Assembly (NCBI GenBank): GCA_022747635.1
Contig: JAKTNV010000173.1
Coordinates: 186,001-250,000, forward strand
Direction of reading: 5' to 3'
From: Hetaerina americana
Taxonomy: Eukaryota > Arthropoda > Insecta > Odonata > Calopterygidae
Length of the DNA: 64,000 nucleotides
Below are positions 33,064-44,644 of this stretch, one piece after another (positions within the stretch are counted from its first letter, which is position 1; each line of letters starts with the position of its first letter). The notes beneath the pieces were generated by a model. That model searched no databases, had not been told where the DNA came from, and was given only the letters and a program-made list of their open reading frames with translations. The translations under genes and the position numbers were made by a program.

Positions 33064-34060
33064 TAGAGTCTTCTTTCGTCCAACTAGAGAAACCTTTTCC
33101 CAACGACATTCTTCTGCTAATGTCCGTACTACTTTGACCATCTTGGACTGAAGCACTTCTGAGGTAGGTAGACTGCTCTAGTTTATGGCCCTGCATGATA
33201 ATGTTTGACTCCGTTTTTCTCTTTCTTTAAAAATTTCATAACTTTCAATTCATGATATATACACTATTCTACCTGCTCTCTTTCCCTGCAAATTCAATGT
33301 TTGACGTAGCAATTCTCCATCTCGGCAACTGAATAACCTTATTTTATATTCCCGCCTCGATCATCATTACCTTCGAGGATATATATTGTAAAGGAAGAGT
33401 AGTGATTGCCACTCCTGTCTCACTCCTCTTCCTAACACTATCCATCCCGACTCTCCATCCACCACTCGCGCCTGAGAAGTCTGAGACGTGTACAGGTTGT
33501 GGATAAGCCTCATATACCTCCAGTCTAATCCTATTTCCTGCAATAAATTCATTAATTCTATTTAACTTACTCCATCTCGCCTTCTTGAAATCTATGAATT
33601 AAACAAATGCTCGTGCCGATTATAATCTGTTTCTTAATATTAGTGACCTTAATACTTCAAAAGCATCGCGCGTCTCTCTTCTCTCATAGGATCCCAACTG
33701 TTATTTTGCTAAATGATCAGTATTTCTGATCAATATTATTTTATTACTAGCCCTAGGTAAAGCCTTGTCTATGAGTGAAATAAGAACTTATTCTATATTT
33801 ATCAAGTACGGCTGCTTTTTCTATTTTTGGGATGAGAACTAATATCGATCTTACGAAACTATCCAACTAAATTCATCTCTCATACGAGAATACTGGTGAA
33901 TGCTACGAATAAGTGCATTAAATTATTCCACGTTTTCATAGACTCTTCAATAGTTTCGCGGGAATAGTATTGCCTACCCTAACGGCCTTTTTGATTTCAA
34001 TCTCATTAATACTATCTCACCAGCTCGTATACCTTGACCAAAGCTACCCCATCTACGTCA
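33064..34060 (-). repeat. RTE-like LINE, RT-bearing part of the split copy
   Basis: 33196-33060 minus reads GHKLEQSTYLRSASVQDGQS STDISRRMSLGK. 33552-33367 reads LIHNLYTSQTSQARVVDGES then GWIVLGRGVRQEW (RT block 'LGRGVRQG'). About 33930-34000 reads the 'KKAxxVGNTIPAKLLKSL' equivalent of KSNKAAWVDNIPAELLKGL at 14.6 kb. The order fits one LINE from RT start to tail. Confidence 0.75.
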
Positions 34061-34316
34061 TACTGCGCTTAAACTGCTGGCTTAATATTCTTAAATTACC
34101 GTCTGCGGATTCTATCTATCTCTCTTAAATCATTTTTGGGTGATGAGCAATTGTTCCCATACCCCTCCCCACTCCTCTCCGAGAAACTAGCCTGGAAATG
34201 GTCAAAACAACCCATCAACGCACCTGCGAGCCCCCACCCCTCTCAGGTCCTTCCAACCCTCCCCGCCCCCACTCTGTCCTGAGGGTATATATCCTTGCTC
34301 TGTCTGTTTTGCAAAT
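34061..34316. other. Probable upstream part of a Penelope-like terminus
   Basis: C-rich DNA with GGGTATATATCC at 34282-34293, a TATA-like sequence about 30 bp before the hammerhead-like motif. No protein frame recognised. Confidence 0.35.
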
Positions 34317-34358
34317 TTGTACCTGATGATGCCGCAAGTCGGTGAAACGCGTTGTACC
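34317..34358 (+). ncRNA. Hammerhead-ribozyme-like motif in a Penelope-like terminus
   Basis: Helix I GTAC (34319-34322), core CTGATGA (34323-34329), extra T, stem II GCCG-CAAGT-CGGT, core GAA, stem III AC-GC-GT, cleavage base T, helix I return GTAC. The core bases are all present and the cleavage triplet would be GTT. The flanking AATAAAATCTGTGGAAAAGT and CCTGATGATGCC style is what I associate with Penelope-like element ends. Confidence 0.6.
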
Positions 34359-34460
34359 GTATAATAAAATCTGTGGAAAAGTACGAGTCTTTCTTTTTAG
34401 TATGGACATTAAATACTTCCACGGAGTGAGGCCTGAAACAATAGAATATATTTCTGGGTG
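34359..34460 (+). repeat. Penelope-like terminal segment
   Basis: AAAATCTGTGGAAAAGTACG ... TTAGTATGGACATTAAATAC ... GCCTGAAACAATAGAATATA is repeated at 31240-31325. Confidence 0.65.
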
Positions 34461-36880
34461 ATATTATGAATTTCTTACACTTCATACTTTGAACGCATTT
34501 CCCTTATTGCTTCTTGATAGTTGTTTCCTTTCTCCTACATCTTCTTTCTTATTCATCCATGAGACCCGTGCCTTGGAAAACTCGAAGTCAATAATTCCAT
34601 TTCAATTGAAAAACTCGATTTATCTTCACGCTGCGTTTTACATTACTCTGTCATTCTATCTCTCATCGCTGAATCCTAAAAGCAGTTCGCATTAGATGCT
34701 AAATAAGCTTTCCTTGAATTTGATATGCATAGGAAATCTGAACGCATTCCATTCAAAAGTCGGTGAATATTTTCATAGTTGTCTTCATCTACATTTTTAT
34801 ATTAGTTTTCGAATCGCTGCGGGTAAAAATTGATAATAAATAAGTCTGTTTTTTAAAATAATATATTGGAAATTAATTTAATTTGCTCCTATATGAACAC
34901 GCATATACACTTATACACGCGCGTAAATATGTAAAAAAACGAAGCAATTCACGTTTTCGAGTGAAGTTTTAAGTAATATTTTGTGAATTTATAGACTGTG
35001 TGTGGATAATTTTTATTTTGCCATGGATGTGTGTCTTTGTGCGATGAAAGTACTAGTGCTTTACTCTGTCATTGCAGGCATTTAAATCCTTCTTTTTTAT
35101 CCAGGCCTTTTTCCAATCCAATATGGGTCTATGATAACTCCCTCGGTGTCAACAGCAAACTTGGTTATTTTTACCATGTAAAAGTATTATGTTCGTCCCG
35201 CTTGCTTCCTTCGTGATGTTTTGACAGGGTTGATTTAACCTGTTTGAAGGGTTACAAAGAGTCATCATCTGTCGCACCGCAAAATGCCAAACGCCATAGG
35301 CAGGCGCGTAGGAGACCTCTTGACACTTTTAAACCGCCGTCTATTTGACGCACCCGGATGCCGCCCCGATACGAAAGCGGTTCTGAATCGGCGCTCAGAA
35401 ATGGGCGACGCGCTTTCACGCATTCCAAATCAAATGCGTGGGAGACGGAAATTGGATTCGTCGTTCAATTGTCGAGGCAGAGCATGCGCGAACACCTGAG
35501 GTCTCTGCCGCAGCATCTGTCGGAGTGCCGGGAAATTGTCGTCTCGATAATTTGACTCCGTGCACTTAAAAGCACCTGTGACAACCGTTGGTGGTGCGGG
35601 AGAAGGAGGGGAGGGTATTCGCATCATTGCACGGGGTAATTTGAGTCCGCTCGCTCTGGGCTTCATTTCCCATTTACCCTTCCATCATCGATGACGAATT
35701 GACCTTGTTTGAGAATGGAAATTCGCGATGCGCACGAGTAACATGTCTTGCGTAAGTCCAGGAGAAAACTAATTTGTGTAACAATCATCGGAATAAATTT
35801 GCCTGGTCAAAAAGTATTAACTGGAAGAGGATATGAATTTCAGTTTTGGAATGAAATATGTAAGTCGTGTTCCATCCGCCCAGTTCCATATGCCCCGCGT
35901 ATTTAATTTTGTTTTTTTTTGTTGGGAGGTGAAAAAAATTAATTAATAGTACGATGTGCATCTACATGCTTGTTTTAAAATATGCTTTTTTTTATTCCTC
36001 CGAGCCATTTTACCGTCCCTTAATTAATGTTTGGAATTATATCTGGGATGAATGCTGTGACCGCGCTGAGAAGCAATTAATAAAAAAAGAAGAAATCTAA
36101 TATCTGTAGCACTGATTAAAATCACCAACCCTGTCCATTCGACAATTTCAAAACAAAAGATTTTATTTACGAACAAGCCTATTGTTATTTTCTAGAGTAT
36201 CATCCCGTGGGATGGCATTTCATAAAGTACCGAGTTCCAAAATGTCGATTGGAGAGGATAATGATTAGCAAAATACGGAGAATTTCAAAGGATTCCATCG
36301 TTACCGATGCTCACAATACGCATCTAAATTCGCCAATGAAGGTAATTCAGTTTTGGAATCTCAAAAAAAAAAACAAGATTTTAATGCACGAAATATACGT
36401 CGCATCATTGAGTATCAGTTAAATATAACGAGATAGTCATTTAATTCACTTGCTACAAATAAAAATGGATACGTACTTATATTGATTGGAAGAGTTAGAG
36501 TATTCTGGCGTATTCACTGCAATGAGTGCACTATCAGGAGAACCTATCAGAACTTTTTACCTTAAATATGTAAAACAATCTGAGCTAATTGCCGATAATC
36601 GTGTACACACACCTCCAATTGGTCCCCTCCGGTGTATCAAACATTGGTCAGGTCTCGTACAACTGTATGAATTAAGCATGTTTCGAAATTTCTAAAATTC
36701 CAAGCCTCAGCCGTCACAATTAGACCCGTTTCTTAAGACTCGTCATCCACGTTGCGATTCAACCCTCCGCAGAGTTGAATCGTTAGGATTCATCCTTTCT
36801 TCAGAAGAAAAAAATGAAAATAGGGATATGGATGTGAATGACATTTGTAAAAATTTTGATATTGAGTGTGGTATTGCACG
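34461..36880. other. Unassigned sequence
   Basis: 34.5-35.2 kb is AT-rich. 35270-35660 is GC-richer with frames open on both strands (35284-35499 and 35358-35555 plus; 35430-35666 minus) and no domain. 35.7-36.9 kb is AT-rich. Nothing supported. Confidence 0.35.
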
Positions 36881-36884
36881 GTTA

Positions 36885-37000
36885 AGACCTTAAAGACTAT
36901 ATGGATGGATTTTGAAATGTGAGTGTGGAGAAGGAGAGAAAAGTTAAATTGAACGAATAGGAAAACAAAATATATTGTGCGTGGCATAGCAGGGGTTGGA
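36885..37000 (+). repeat. RTE-like LINE short fragment
   Basis: TTTTGAAATGTGAGTGTGGA GAAGGAG.GAAAAGTTAAAT matches the sense strand of 40540-40580 (MWVWRRMEKVKW). Confidence 0.55.
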
Positions 37001-37099
37001 AAGAATATTTTTGTGAATAATAAAAAGGATGTAGAAATTAGAATGTAGGAATGAATGTAAAGGAGATGGATGCTACAGCTTGTTTAAGTCATTTTTCAA

Positions 37100-37615
37100 T
37101 TCCGTATGCATTCGACCGTCCGTACATACCCTCCAATATCACGATCCTTTTCCTCCCCCTGCCTCACTTACCTTGTGTTCTGCCCCCTATCACAATCTTC
37201 AGCACCCCATTGCCAATCAAAATGCTCTGTATTTATATTTCCAGCTTCTTTTGGATATCTCTCCTCCCCAACCATATATTGATTCATTCGTTTTCCTTTC
37301 TCTCCATTTCACCTTTTCTATCCTTCTCCACGACCACATCCCAAAAGCCTCCAAACTACGTCTATCACTTTGGTTTAACGATCAAGTTTCCGAGCCATAA
37401 AAAACACTCTTCATACCAAAGATTTTACTGGTAATTAGTGAACTTATTTTTACGAGAACCTTCTTACGTAAAAATCCTGTCATGAATGCCTACCATTTTA
37501 TATACTTCTTTTTCAAACGCAATTCTTATTATTTCCCTGCTACTTTGACCTCCTTGGTCCTAGACGTTTCCAAGATTCGTCACCTGTTCCGCTTGCTCTA
37601 GTTTTTGACCTTTCT
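37100..37615 (-). repeat. RTE-like LINE 3' region
   Basis: Antisense blocks CCCTATCACAATCTTCAGCA CCCCATTGCCAATCAAAATG, CGCAATTCTTATTATTTCCC TGCTACTTTGACC and CTTGCTCTAGTTTTT match 40400-40840 in order. Confidence 0.65.
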
Positions 37616-38330
37616 TTAGAAGTGTCAATAGAAAATCAATCACATATAGCCCTCTGTTTGAGCATTACTCTACTATTTGACGAATATCAAGATCAAGAAT
37701 ATCAGTTTCGAAATAACCAAATTGACTATGCGATCGGAGACCAATTTACCGCTTACCGGGAAAGCTTTGATGGTCTCACTTCGCTCAAAGGGGAAATTTT
37801 GTAGTAATATGTAAATTTTGAAGAGACCCATTGCCCAATTTCAATATTGCCGAGTTATAACTAAATAGGATCCGTTAACAACTAGAACTTAATTTAAATA
37901 CAATCGCTGGAGTTCATGCAGTTCCTTCGACACACACAGTCCTACTGCTTTACACACTAGAAATTTCAAGGAAAAAGACAATAAAAATTATTATTGCTTG
38001 TAGATGGTTAATACGAGCATTTATGATTCAGAAGAAAATATTAGGAAATATAATGTATTTTTATAACTCGCGTGGAAACATTGGCAAATATACTTCTGCT
38101 TCTGATTCCAGCAGTAGACGAAACTAGTATGTTTTTCATCCTCTGTTACCTAAATGTGACTACTTTGGCGAGTTTCTTAATATTTGGATTCTTATTTTAT
38201 GGTGAAACGAATACCAAATATTAATGCAATAAAATTATCCTAGAAAAATTATTAACTAGTTGGACTTATTGGTTATCTCTTAGTCTTCAACGTGGGATCT
38301 TCTCCTAAAATTTCCCTTCTATTATGTTTA
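37616..38330. other. AT-rich unassigned sequence
   Basis: Nothing recognised. Confidence 0.4.
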
Positions 38331-38332
38331 TA

Positions 38333-38608
38333 CGAGGGTGGTCCCAGAAGTACCCGATCAAACAAAGAAAACAAATATTTTGGAAAAAAATGTATTAATT
38401 TTTCAACATAATCTCCTTTCAGCTATAAACACTTTTCCCAGCGATGTTTTAATGAGTTCGATACCCTTTTTATAGTAAGAACTGTCTTGCGCCTCTAAAT
38501 AGCCATTAACTGCCGACATCACTTCTTCACGGTTGGAGGTAGCAATTCAAACTTAAATTCATGGATTTTGGCCATTGCAATAACGAATTTGTGAGCTGGT
38601 GCATTGTC
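38333..38608 (-). mobile_element. Truncated mariner, same family as 61063
   Basis: Begins CGAGGGTGGTCCCAGAAGTA at 38333 after TA. It follows the 61.06-kb copy through the transposase C-terminus (antisense of CLAFKWPFMTADITSSRTG-type text is noisy) to GGTGCATTGTC at 38608. A segment of about 65 bp is missing inside. The N-terminal half and the other end are absent. Confidence 0.75.
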
Positions 38609-40170
38609 TTCTAACTCTAACTCGTAATTAATCCATTGTGCTTCAAAGTGTTTACAAACCATCTAGTTCTTATTTGCCGTAGAGTTCTCCAAATTTGTCC
38701 TTTCCTCATCTGTTCTTCCATATACTTCCTCTCATAAACTGCTTTTTCGCTTGACTTGAAAGTGTATTCTATGATGTTACGAGTTTACGTAATTCGCTGA
38801 ATATGACAAATCTATGTCCATATTGACCATTTTGAAAATTAATTAAGCTTACTGCAATTCTTGTGCTGTACAAAATTAGGACATATGTCCTTTTGCATGG
38901 ATTAAATTCGCATAGCAATATGTTTTTGTTTGCTCGAGTCTCAATTCATTTTCGTAAGAAGGGTCAGACAGTGAATGACGCGATGCATAAATGTCAAAAG
39001 ACAAATACCTGCGCAAACTTACTCTTGTTCGGGAACGTGGAAATACTTGTTAACCTGAAAGTATTTCCTTGAAAACTCAGAAATATTCTTTTTAGTTCAG
39101 TATCGTACACCTAACTTATCCCTATACCTATGCTTAACCTATCATGTTCATAACTTCAACAGAATGTAATGAACCGAGCCGTGAGAAGTGCCTATTCTGA
39201 CTGAATAATGACCTTTTTGGGTTCAAATTATAAGGTCATCTTATTTTTACATTTGAACTGGTAATTTTTAGAAAAAGGTGATTGAGACTAAAATTCGCAG
39301 ACAATCATTATCAATGTTAGATATTTTTGGCTACAGTACACAATATGTAGGTTTTTTACAGCTGCCATTAAGGTTAAAAACGTTTCAAATACTGAAGATG
39401 GCGTCTTTTAATTTAAGAAGAGCGTGTAATCCGTGTACCCCTTTTGAGTGGTTAAACTTTCGTCGCCATACATCGCCAATTGATTGAGACCGGCGGCGAT
39501 GGTGTTATGGATGCGAGAAATGTTCTTTCGTGCGTTAGTCAGCTGAATAAAGGCGAGGCATCGATGAACAACCAACCCATATAGCCTCCAGCCGGTTTTT
39601 CCAGCGGGCAAAAGGGACCCAATTAGAGCGTAATCAGCCACCAAGGAATGGCATCGAATATGTATGCCTAATAGGATTATGCTGAGAAGAATGTGAAGGT
39701 CCATCATTCAGATGTAGGTTGTTTTTTAGAAAAACAGACCTTAAGACAGTAAAGCATACGTCGTCCTCTTAATGTTGGTAATTGTTATGTGGTGGCAAGC
39801 CAAGAAAATTTTCGTTAAATGGGGTACCAAAAGTTGTACCGAAATGTTCCATGCCTTAGATGTACTTTTTAATGGATTTTTTGTAGCTATCTTATTTTTT
39901 GGTCATTGCGGCGTTTATGTGTGACCCTTTCAGCGGAGGTTATCTCCGAAAATCACTGTCCATTAAGGGCTCGATGGATTTGACCCCTGGTCGTAATAGG
40001 CCCGGCAGTCTAGCGTAAGTGCCCTACTGCGATTCGTTAATTCAAGTGGTTCATTGCCATTTGACTTTTACAGTCAATAGGAAGTGTAATTTGTGTCCGC
40101 ATCGTTGAGGTTTCAGTCACTTTTGAAGAGAAAAATATTTAAGGAGAGTTTTGGTGAACGAGGAGTTTTT
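38609..40170. other. Unassigned; possible tRNA-like piece at 39935-40035
   Basis: 39935-40035 minus reads GTAGGGCACTTACGCTAGAC TGCCGGGC ... AGGGGTCAAATCC, resembling a decayed A and B box. The rest shows nothing. Confidence 0.3.
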
Positions 40171-40174
40171 TTAA

Positions 40175-41215
40175 GGTAATCTACCGGTTAAGGTAGGTTT
40201 TTGGATGGACACAACTACCAAACAAACATTTTATTACTCCTAACAAAACACAAAATCCGTCATCCTACTCTATATCAGGTCCCTCTTCATCTCTGAGTAC
40301 TTTCTTCCTCCCTTTCCGTCCTTTCCTCCCTTTCTTTCTCCCCTTCTTCCGTCCAACATCCCTATCCTGTTCCTTCCCTTTCCTCGTTTGCCCAACATTC
40401 TCCCTTCTATCACAGTCTTCAACATCCCACTGCCGGTCAACACCCCCTTCCTCCACTTTTCCTGCCTCCACAGGATTTCTCCCAACAAACCCCTGGCTTC
40501 GCCCACCATACCAAGTATTTCCTCATTTGATTTCTTCTCTGTCCATTTCACCTTCTCCATTCTTCTCCACACCCACATTTCAAAAGCCTCCAGTCTACGT
40601 CTATCCTCCTACTTTAATGACCACGTTTCCGCATCTTACATAGCTACGCTCCATATCGAAGTTTTTACGAGTCTTTTCTTAACAGCCTTACTCAACGTCC
40701 CTCTCATCAACTCCCTCCTCCTTGTGAAAGGCTCTTTGCCTAGCGCAATTCTTCTCCTTACGTCCCTACTACTTTGACCGTGTTGGTCCAAAACACTACC
40801 GAGATACGTAAACTGTTCTACCTGCTCTAGTTTTTTCCCTCCTACTTTAATGTTTAGCTTAGCCTTTTTATTTCTAGAAAATCGCATAATCTTCGTTTTA
40901 TTAATATTGATTTTCATCCCATATCTGTCGCACTGAATTTACAATTCACTCAGCAGTGCTTGCAACCCCTTGGCTGACTGACAAACTAAAGCTTGGTTAT
41001 CAGCAAACCTAACTGATTTTACGAATTCCCCACCCACTTTCATTCCTACCTCGAGTTCTTCCCATGCCTCTTTAATCATTTCCTCTGCATACAGGTTGAA
41101 CAGCAACGGTTATAATGGGAAACCTTGCCTTACACCCCTTCCTAACACTGCCCATCCGGACTCCCCGTTTCCCACCCGCACCTGAGCAGTCTGAGACATG
41201 TACAGGTTGAACGAG
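40175..41215 (-). repeat. Best-preserved RTE-like LINE copy (RT end to 3' UTR)
   Basis: A reverse transcriptase end from a retrotransposon that copies its RNA at a nicked target. From 41215 downwards: MYRSQTAQVRV-like and GKRGVRMGSVR. Then the FADD equivalent written FADN followed by QALVCQSAKGLQALLSE. Then MKININKTKIMRFSRNKKAK, KKLEQVEQFTYLGSVLDQHG, RRELMRGTLSKAVKKRL, IWSVAM, a shift, MEKVKWTEKKSNEEILGMV, MLKTVIEGRMLGKRGKGR and IGMLDGRR. The 3' UTR ends with CTACCGGTT at 40181. The copy is 5'-truncated at 41215 (half of the RT and the endonuclease missing), with the catalytic Asp pair altered. Confidence 0.85.
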
Positions 41216-42373
41216 GAATATATGCAGATATTTCTCTTTGTATATCAATGCAATATTTCTTATAAATATAATTTTTGCATGAGACATTTGAAGAGTTGCA
41301 GCTGATTGGGGATGAAAGTTCTGAGGTCAGCTATTTTTTTCTCGAGATTCGGAGTGGATAGGAAGGTATGGTTCTACTTAAAGCACACAGGCATTTTATA
41401 CGAATGCATATAATATATTGCTCTACCGTGCAGTGCACAGAGTTCTTTTAACTACCGTTAGAGGAAGAAGCATGTAAATTACTTGAAATGACGTCATTTT
41501 TTGAACAATAATTTCGTGTAATGATCCGTTTTTTCCATTTACGTTGGTTAACGCTATCAAATTGCATCGGCAATTGAGTGATGCGTGTGATGGTTTTATG
41601 CATATGAAAAATGTGCATCTGAAGGTGCGACATTTTGATGGAAACGGAACGCCATGTGAGAACGGATCCAATCCAATTCTCTGCCACGGACCAGGCGCTT
41701 TTCTTGTGGGAAAAAGACACCTCAAAACCAATCGTTTTCGCCGGCCAGTCTATCATGGCGTCGAGCTCGTGAAAAATATATACTCTTTTAGCTACTATGC
41801 TGTGAAGTCAGAGAAGTTTAAACAGTCCTGCGAATTAGTTTGTCAGAAAAAAATGGAGATCTTAGAACTATCAATAAAATAGTGCTGATGAATATTTATT
41901 GATATAAAAAAGCTGAATGGCTAATAATGGTTAGTTTTATGGCTTGTGAAACATTTTCTTGGCTCCTTTGATGAAGTAAGAGAGTTTCCTGGAAGGTTTT
42001 CGATCTCAATGTTAAGATGGCAGCAATCTTCTACAAAATTTAGGGCTTATGTTTGTGCAAACGTTGAAAGGAACTCACCAAAGTTTCAGCCATTTTTAAC
42101 GATCATTTTTTCGTTTGACAATTGTTTGAGTGAGTCGTTCTGAGGGTTTTTGTGAAAATGGAAAAAAAATTAGCATCGAGCTATCATTAATAATCAGTTT
42201 TTGAAAGACACTACGCCTACGCAAATCATACGAGTCGGTCACTCTGCACGGGGAATCTGCAGCATCATTCACAACTTGCAAATTTTGGGCAACTGAATTT
42301 AAACGTGTTTCGTCAGAAAAAAACTTGAAATCTTAGAACCTGAAATCATTCAGTGCTGATGAATACTTATATA
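41216..42373. other. Unassigned, with a roughly 60-bp direct repeat
   Basis: 41838-41898 and 42309-42371 share GTCAGAAAAAAA, ATCTTAGAAC and AGTGCTGATGAATA.TTAT. Frames of 102-112 aa on both strands at 41.4-41.9 kb have no recognisable domain. Confidence 0.45.
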
Positions 42374-43126
42374 CGAGGGTCATCCGGAAAGTAGTACCCG
42401 TTCGTGAAATAAAGACACAAAAGTAAATATTAACAAACATAAAAAATTTTATTTGAAAGAGGATACTTTAAACTACTTCTCAACATAATCTCCAAGCAAA
42501 TTAAGGCATTTGTCATAACGTGTGACAAGTTTCTGTATTCCTGCTGCATAGTCCTTCGCCGCCAGCTCATTGAGATACGCGAGGGACCCATCTTGACCAA
42601 ATTTTTGCATAATGCAGATGGTGTTTAACAATTTCATGAACAATTGTTCGAGAAACATTGGGAAAATGCTCACAGATGTCATCAATTGTGACGCGCCGAT
42701 CGTTCCTCACGAATTCGTCAACTGAGCTCACCAGTTGGTCTGTAATGACAGACGGTCTCTCCGAACGCTCATCGTCGTGTGTGTTCCCCCTCCCCATGTT
42801 GAAGTTGCGACACCACCGCCGAACAGACGACTCGTCCATTACATTGTCTCCATACACCTCCTTTAATTGGCGATGAATATCACATGGGCGAACGTTTCTT
42901 GCATTGAGGAATTTAATCACTGCCCTCACTTCACAACTGGCGGCGTTCTCAATTTTTTTAAACATTGTAAACAATCACAGAAACAACACAGGCAATGCTA
43001 GCGTCACGCAACTTGGCTCAGAGAAGGCAGACAAGCCACTGAAGCTATCTGACCTCGTCCAGCGGCTACTCGCGTCGTCAGCACTTCATGCGGCACGAAC
43101 GGGTACTACTTTCCGGATGACCCTCG
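42374..43126 (-). mobile_element. Internally deleted mariner, 753 bp, copy 2
   Basis: Same 33-bp inverted repeats and same 753-bp length as 15484-16236. TA at 42372-42373 and 43127-43128. I see two base differences, both near 42596. Such near identity against decayed surroundings points to recent movement. Confidence 0.95.
42473..42974 (-). pseudogene. mariner transposase, catalytic domain deleted
   Basis: Same structure as at 15.6-16.1 kb: N-terminal half from [16 protein letters not shown] (42974) to KIWSRWVPRVSQ (42567; CAR to WSR change), then a shifted C-terminus ending LLGDYVEK. No catalytic residues. Confidence 0.85.
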
Positions 43127-44640
43127 TATGGCTGATCGATAAGTTTATGGTTTTACCGCTGGGCAAACATTCCCTTGATACCTTTGCTAAAGTATTTATC
43201 AAGTCTGATTTAATAACTGCCCTTGCGGAACCAATATGTACATTTTTGCTCAAGAAAAATATACAATTATATCAATGGAAATATCGGCAAGTTTAGATTA
43301 ATTTCTGGGTTAATATTATGGATTGAATTAATTGTGAAATGCGCAGCTAATGGACGGTAGTAAATAAGAAATTTATTAAAAACCGTAACAATTGAGTTAT
43401 TTTTCCAAATCGAGAAAATGTTTAGGATTTCATTCAAAATCGGAAATGAGGATCGTGTAAATGTCGAGAACGTCTTCAAAAAACTTGAAAAAAAGGAGAA
43501 TTCATTAAAAATATATATGAGATTAATATTTTTCATTTTAAAAATATTCGAAAATATTATTTTAGAATTGAAAATTCATTCTTCGGGGATCGGATTATTC
43601 TGAAGATTCGGGACTTTTTTTGCTGTGGGTAACGTTATTGTTTTTCCCAATGTCATGACTCTTCTTTGGCTCTTGGCTCTTTTTTGGAATGAAATTATAT
43701 TTTCGTTACATAATTGTCACACCAAGTGATAAAGTGAAAGTATGCATACCAAAAAGAACGTCTTATCATATAAAAATAAACAATTGAGAGAAATACCGTT
43801 GAAAACGACGGATATTTCATCGGGAAAAATCGGGAACAGGAATCCCGAAAATGAGTCCTAAATCTTGCTAGTCAGCCTGTATGACTCATCTTTAAAAGTT
43901 TACGGAACGCTTTTGATAGAATCGACCCTGCGAACCGTCCTGAATTCACTTATATACGGATGACTTAATTTTCTCCGCCGCTGTGGGTGGGGAAACTCAA
44001 TTCAGCACCCTTACCAACACTACGTCCTCTGCTTATTATTTTCTTACCGCTCTCTTCCACATCTATCACTCTCTTTTTTAATGGGTGCTAGCTCGGAGAG
44101 GGTGCTGTGGAGATAACGGGGGACGGGGATCTAGCAGCGACCCCTCGGAACTGCGGCGTGACCTATCTATATCTACATGATCCCGTACAAGCCACTGCTA
44201 GTGTCTGCGGCAGTGTGTGATTCAACATTAAGCAAACATTACTTTTTGGCGTATTTTTGAATAACGATGTAAAACAGGAAAAATAATTTATATTATAATT
44301 TATGTAAGTACATGGACTGCATATAAGATCTACTTTAAATCGCATAAGAGTGGACATGTTAGCAACAAGAAGGGTGATAAACTTAGTTTAGATTAATTAA
44401 TGATTACATACTAGGCAATGAGATAGATGTAATTATACTGGAAAAGTTTTCAATGACAACTCCGTTCAGGGATTAACAGATTGTCATAATTACGAGTTTC
44501 TCAATTCGTAAATTAAGATAATTTCACTGGGGAATAACTGAAAACAATTGCGATGCACGAAATGCATACTTTAGTAAGTATTGATTGGAAATAATAACAC
44601 TATTACATGATATACCCACAGAAAACAAAAACAGAAACAA
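43127..44640. other. AT-rich unassigned; possible CR1-like 3' end at 44165-44220
   Basis: CTATCTATATCTACATGATC and CCGTACAAGCC resemble the terminal block at 3470-3500. The rest has no recognisable content. Confidence 0.35.
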
Positions 44641-44644
44641 AATA

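Noticed and set aside
41544..41882. 112-aa frame and overlapping 102-aa frames on the opposite strand
   Set aside because: Mutually overlapping, no recognisable domain or composition shift.
41880..41900. CTGATGA at 41883 and 42355 as further hammerheads
   Set aside because: No stem II hairpin or GAAAC follows at either site.
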